Part shown: positions 63,534-64,000 of the stretch, piece by piece | Layout: every line of letters starts with the position of its first letter | Numbering within the stretch: the stretch's first letter is position 1 | Source: Litsea cubeba | Lineage: Eukaryota > Streptophyta > Magnoliopsida > Laurales > Lauraceae | NCBI GenBank assembly: GCA_012931725.1 | Contig: WHSA01001334.1 | Location: 62,001 to 126,000, forward strand | Direction: 5' to 3' | Length of the DNA stretch: 64,000 nt | The notes under the pieces: generated by a model | Database searches by the model: none | The model's input: only the letters and a program-made list of their open reading frames with translations | What the model was told of the DNA's origin: nothing | Position numbers and translations under genes: made by a program

Positions 63534-64000
63534 CTGTAGCAGGAAGTCCCTTCATACCGTGAGACTCTCTCTTTCCCACTCTCTCAAATGTAATTTACCC
63601 TTCAAACAAGCACTTGCACTTTGAATTATTATTCTTGCTCTTGTTTACAGTGGACATCAGAGATCAGAAGAAATGAAGGTTAGATTTCTCACCACTTATC
63701 AAACCCAGTTCAGATTCTCTCTTTTTAAGATTGTTGGAAGCTTGCAAATCTATCGTGTTCCCATTTTTCAATATGGGTCTTTCTGGGTTTTCTTGTAGTT
63801 TTCTTTTCTTCGCTTCTCTTGTTACTTTCCAGATGTTTTTTGTTGGTTTTTAAGGAATTTGAAGGATTGTTTTTTTATGTTTGTTGCTTTCTTTACCCAA
63901 ACTGTGTTTTTGTGGGCATTTTCCTTTCTGGGTCTTTTGATTATTCTTGTTTCCGACCATTCAGCTCTGATGCTTAAATATCCATGTGTAATTTCCTCAC
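63534..64000. other. Unassigned, possible transcription start region
   Basis: Plus-strand acceptor TTGTTTACAG (63641-63650) precedes a short block with ATGAAG and a GTTAGA donor (about 63674-63683), followed by T-rich intron-like sequence to the end of the window. A plus-strand gene may begin here, but the evidence is weak. Confidence 0.25.

Overview
The window is nuclear DNA from a flowering plant. The evidence is plant-type LTR retrotransposons (Ty1/copia and Ty3/gypsy of the TAT/Retand and chromovirus kinds), an endogenous caulimovirid (plant pararetrovirus), hAT and Mutator-like DNA transposons, intron-containing plant genes and TTTAGGG-type telomere-like repeats. I cannot name the species. 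Nearly everything is transposable-element sequence. The only host gene I recognise with good confidence is an ABHD17-like alpha/beta hydrolase on the minus strand, and it looks broken.

Region by region. 1-650: tail and 3' LTR of a copia element. 651-2863: minus-strand Ty3/gypsy integrase remnant split by a 1.3-kb hAT element. 2864-7198 and 22728-23670: a rearranged endogenous pararetrovirus with segments in alternating orientation and an inverted repeat. A complete 15.5-kb TAT/Retand gypsy element (7199-22727, target duplication ATTGA) sits inside it, and that element carries a 3.1-kb solo LTR in its own polyprotein gene. 23832-24209: small hAT relative. 24421-26979: 2.56-kb Mutator-like element with a 9-bp target duplication, loaded with minisatellites. 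27287-27646: MITE. 28641-29190: tandem repeats. 30296-41279: the hydrolase gene, whose roughly 10-kb intron 1 holds a copia element (31595-39581) that in turn holds a 4.2-kb solo LTR. 42994-43261: guanylate-kinase exon remnants. 45352-46068 and 48157-49788: two more solo LTRs. 47094-56369: MITEs, a SINE-like element, a plant-mobile-domain remnant and a Mutator-type MITE. 57164-63100: a 5.9-kb deletion derivative of the same Retand family (target duplication GTACC). 63101-64000: unique DNA with one exon-like block.

The insertions can be ordered from nesting and target-site duplications. The gypsy integrase remnant is older than the hAT and copia elements in or beside it. The pararetrovirus was present before the Retand element, and the Retand element before its solo LTR. 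By eye the LTR pairs differ by about 1% (57-63 kb element), 1.3% (copia in the hydrolase intron) and 2-2.5% (7-22.7 kb element).

Two features are the most unusual. First, there are two unrelated 'gag-only' LTR elements: a copia element with no pol genes, and a Retand element with a long open gag but no protease-to-integrase. Second, the Retand family carries an antisense, intron-containing gene and a tandem array next to its 3' LTR that differs in period between the two copies (59 versus 57 bp). No CRISPR, rRNA or convincing tRNA gene was seen.
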